The notes under the pieces are model-generated. The model was not told the DNA's origin. It did no database searches and saw only the letters and a list, made by a program, of their open reading frames with translations. From Oleimicrobium sp037445575 (GTDB lineage Bacteria; Zhuqueibacterota; Zhuqueibacteria; JANLFK01; Oleimicrobiaceae), in the NCBI GenBank assembly GCA_037445575.1, contig JBBIKH010000064.1, positions 1-15,676 on the forward strand: 15,676 bases of DNA, in the 5' to 3' direction. Position 1 is the stretch's first letter, and the number at the start of each line of letters is the position of its first letter. The position numbers and the translations under genes were made by a program. Shown here one piece after another: positions 13,541 to 15,676 of this stretch.

Positions 13541-14965
13541 TCAGTCAACGAATTCGGGCCAGGGGGGTACGACCAGCGCCCCATACTGTCCCGGCCGCAC
13601 GGCCACCACCGGGAGGCGCGTCAGGTCAATGGAATGGAGCAGGGTCGTGTCTTGCGCCACTGCCACCCGGCCACGCAGCAAAAGGAGGTGGCGACGCAGG
13701 GAAAAATCAGGGCTGCGTTCTTTGCGCAGATGCTCGTGCATCATGCGTGCCAGGAAGTAGTCACGCCAGGTTTCTACCTCTGCTCGTACCTCGGGATCTT
13801 TGTAAAGACCCCTGCGGCGCGCCTCCTGCGCCAAGAAATGGTCGCGCACCATTGTGCTCAGTGTGCGCACCAATGAAGACCGGCAAGCGGCCGGCGAAGA
13901 CACGTCGACCGGTGGGTGAAGTACCCGCCACCGGCGCAAAACGTCACCGATGGTCCACTGGCCGCCAGAAAAGCGGAGCACCACCATCTCGGCGGCCGTC
14001 AGCGAGCCGTGGTGACCGACCAGATGGGATTNNNNNNNNNNCAGCTGCTGCCGCTCCGCAAATGGCGGCAAAGAACGACCGGAAAAGTCGATGTGGCGTA
14101 CCAGGGCATCTGCCAATACCGCAAAAGCCTCTTCCTCCACTTCGACCTTCTTGGTACTCATCAGCTGTTTCACATAGGCGTCGGAACGTGCCGCCTCCTT
14201 GCGTGCCCTCAGAATCTTCGCCGCCTTGTGGCGTAGCTCTGCAATAGCGGTCTCGCCCAGCATGGGGCTACGTACAACAGAATCAACCCTGCAGATTACG
14301 TACCCCCGTGAGGTCTTGATCACCCCCGAGATTTCTCCCGGTTGAAGGCGGAAGATCGCCTCGTCCAGCGGGTCTTCAATGTCGCCCCAGCGCGCATGGA
14401 AGCGGAACCTGGCGGTGTCCGGGGCGAGGGTGCCGGCTGCTGACAAGACCTGGGCAAAGGAACCACTCATTAGCAGCTGCTGGTGCACTGCTTCTGCCTG
14501 GCGAAGGTCCTTGGTGAGAAAAAACTGCACAGTGCGCTCCTCCGCCATCCGTTGGGCCGCACTGCTGATTTCTTCTGGGGAAAGGCTGACCTTTTCTTGC
14601 ACTTCGCGGGCATACAGCGCCCGGGCCGCGGCCAGGTCCGCACATAGGGAAGTGACCTCTCCCAAGTGCTCCTCTTGAGCAAGTCCCTGTTGTTCCGCCT
14701 CCAGCGCCAAGAGCTTTTCGTCAATGAGCAGCTCCAGCAGCCGTTTCTTCTGTTCTGCCTGCGGGCCGGGAAGCCGCGGCCGAATTGCCAACTCGCACCG
14801 GGCGACGAACTGAGGCACAGTGATGCGACGGTCACCGACGCGCGCCAGAACGGGCGCAGCCTCCTTGGGGCGGTGGCAGCTGGTTGCCAGGAGGTACGAC
14901 CCAAGGGCGCAGGCTGCGGCCACCACCTTGAGCCAATGCCGTGAGCACCGCACCGCTCTCCTCAT
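13541..14965 (-). CDS. Parvulin-type peptidyl-prolyl isomerase lipoprotein (contains assembly gap)
   Basis: About 474 residues with the gap counted as drawn. Residues 1-30 form a lipoprotein signal (SYLLATSC, Cys30). A SurA/PrsA-like N-terminal helical region follows (VLARVGDRRITVPQFVARCE, then KKRLLELLIDEKLLALEAEQ). A parvulin domain lies at about 145-230 (TVQFFLTKD, ARWGDIEDPLDEAIFRLQPGEISGVI, GYVICRVDSV). After the N run at 14032-14041 the frame continues with a second helical section (MVVLRFSGGQWTIGDVL, DYFLARMMHEHL). Such lipoproteins help exported and outer-membrane proteins fold. ATG 14965 is preferred over the longer frame because GGAGAAGG sits just upstream and the signal starts there. 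The gap length is nominal, so residues may be missing near residue 309, though the frame is kept on both sides. It sits between a secreted T9SS substrate and the sugar importer genes. Confidence 0.85.
   Translation of the reverse strand: MRRAVRCSRHWLKVVAAACALGSYLLATSCHRPKEAAPVLARVGDRRITVPQFVARCELAIRPRLPGPQAEQKKRLLELLIDEKLLALEAEQQGLAQEEHLGEVTSLCADLAAARALYAREVQEKVSLSPEEISSAAQRMAEERTVQFFLTKDLRQAEAVHQQLLMSGSFAQVLSAAGTLAPDTARFRFHARWGDIEDPLDEAIFRLQPGEISGVIKTSRGYVICRVDSVVRSPMLGETAIAELRHKAAKILRARKEAARSDAYVKQLMSTKKVEVEEEAFAVLADALVRHIDFSGRSLPPFAERQQLXXXXSHLVGHHGSLTAAEMVVLRFSGGQWTIGDVLRRWRVLHPPVDVSSPAACRSSLVRTLSTMVRDHFLAQEARRRGLYKDPEVRAEVETWRDYFLARMMHEHLRKERSPDFSLRRHLLLLRGRVAVAQDTTLLHSIDLTRLPVVAVRPGQYGALVVPPWPEFVD
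14032..14041. other. Run of 10 N (scaffold gap)
   Basis: Ten undetermined bases inside the peptidyl-prolyl isomerase gene. Ten is a common placeholder length, so the true distance is unknown. Confidence 0.95.
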
Positions 14966-14987
14966 TGCCCTTCTCCGATGCCCAGAC

Positions 14988-15676
14988 CTAACGGACCAAC
15001 AGCAGCTTGCACGTAAGCCTTCTTTCCTCATTCCGCAACACTGCAAAGTACACCCCACTGGGCAGGCGCTGCCCGTGCGTGTCCGTGCCGTCCCAGCTGA
15101 TTCTCTTGAAGCCAGGCTGTGCCGAGGCTTCTTCCAGGTGCATCACCTCTCTGCCCAGCGCGTCGATGATTTGCAACTTCAACCCCCTGGTGGGATGCGG
15201 TATCCCGTATTCGATAACCGTGAGGCCGCTGAAAGGGTTGGGAAAATTCTGGCGCAAGACAAACTGTTCTGGCACTACGGCTGTGGCTGCCGCATGCACC
15301 GCACTCCCTTCCGAGAAGATGTTCGCGATCTCCTCGGAGGAGAGGGCATAGCTGAAGATGCGGATGTCGTCCAGAATGCCGTTAAAGTTGTAGCCGGCAT
15401 CGTTGGGCAACATTTGGGCTATGGTCAGGTCTATGGGGGTGGTGAGAAGCGGGCCAGACCACGGGGCCAAACTCTCCAGTTTCCCGTCTAAGTAGAGCGC
15501 AAGAGCGGTGCCGTCGTAGGTGGCGATAACGTTGTAGAATCGACCCGGCGCGATCTGCTGCTGGCTGTCGAGGTCCTTGACCCCGCGGGTGGTCTTGACT
15601 GTCCAGCGGACCTTTCGCTCGGGAATGAGCGAGATCTTCCAGCGGTTGTCCCAGCTGCCGTGGGAGATAGGGTACT
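14988..15676 (-). CDS. LamG-domain exported protein with T9SS type A sorting domain (C-terminal part)
   Basis: The frame is open to the right edge, so the N-terminus is missing; about 229 residues are visible. The first part is a concanavalin A/LamG-like jelly roll (NVIATYDGTALALYLDGKLE, then YNFNGILDDIRIFSYALSSEE), a fold that often binds carbohydrate. The last 90 residues are a type IX secretion (Por) C-terminal sorting domain: FVLRQNFPNPF, VIEYGIP, LKLQIIDALGREV, WDGTDTHGQRLPSGVYFAVL and a final TCKLLLVR. This directs export across the outer membrane in FCB-group bacteria. It ends 22 nt before the isomerase gene, so the two may share a transcript. A surface or secreted glycan-active protein is likely given the genes downstream, but the enzymatic part, if any, is outside the window. 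Confidence 0.9.
   Translation of the reverse strand, partial: YPISHGSWDNRWKISLIPERKVRWTVKTTRGVKDLDSQQQIAPGRFYNVIATYDGTALALYLDGKLESLAPWSGPLLTTPIDLTIAQMLPNDAGYNFNGILDDIRIFSYALSSEEIANIFSEGSAVHAAATAVVPEQFVLRQNFPNPFSGLTVIEYGIPHPTRGLKLQIIDALGREVMHLEEASAQPGFKRISWDGTDTHGQRLPSGVYFAVLRNEERRLTCKLLLVR

Noticed and set aside
1..15676. CRISPR arrays, tRNA or rRNA genes, transposases or insertion-sequence ends
   Set aside because: None seen on either strand; no regularly spaced repeats, no tRNA-like cloverleaf and no transposase motif.

Overview
This is a 15.7 kb stretch of a GC-rich bacterial chromosome, probably from a metagenome or draft assembly because it has a 10-N scaffold gap at 14032-14041. Every protein gene I can support lies on the minus strand, so the window reads from right to left. 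The rightmost gene ends in a type IX secretion (Por) C-terminal sorting domain. There are also several lipoproteins, a periplasmic foldase and an ABC-type sugar importer. This suggests a Gram-negative member of the FCB group (Bacteroidetes-Ignavibacteria-Calditrichota-KSB1-like). The sequence alone does not resolve the lineage further.

Right block (15676 to 7893): a LamG-domain exported protein with the T9SS signal (partial), a parvulin-type peptidyl-prolyl isomerase lipoprotein (contains the N gap), a sugar-binding lipoprotein, two ABC sugar permeases, a GH130 glycoside phosphorylase, and a predicted lipoprotein that looks like an (alpha/alpha)6-barrel glycosidase. Most neighbours are 4-22 nt apart or overlap by 4 nt, so this reads as one carbohydrate-uptake and phosphorolysis operon. 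Its likely substrate is a beta-mannoside or similar oligosaccharide. No transporter ATPase is present.

Middle block (7892 to 5199): a yifB/comM-type AAA+ gene with its own promoter, complete except for one in-frame TAA at codon 43. It is followed by about 1.05 kb without a protein gene. Inside that gap, on the plus strand, is the most interesting item in the window: a promoter (TTGACA, 17-nt spacer, extended -10) followed by a 208-nt segment. Its ends pair starting at the predicted transcription start. The inferred fold has a closing stem, a large central bubble with a hairpin on each side, and a long apical rod, which is the architecture of 6S RNA (SsrS).

Left block (5198 to 1): a promoter leads into a secreted P1-family (S58/DmpA-like) aminopeptidase, a DUF2905 small membrane protein, a long-form NfeD membrane serine protease and its partner slipin (SPFH/stomatin). 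This is a membrane quality-control type operon. It is followed by a hairpin-rich spacer, a class V PLP aminotransferase and the start of a TPR lipoprotein that runs off the left edge.
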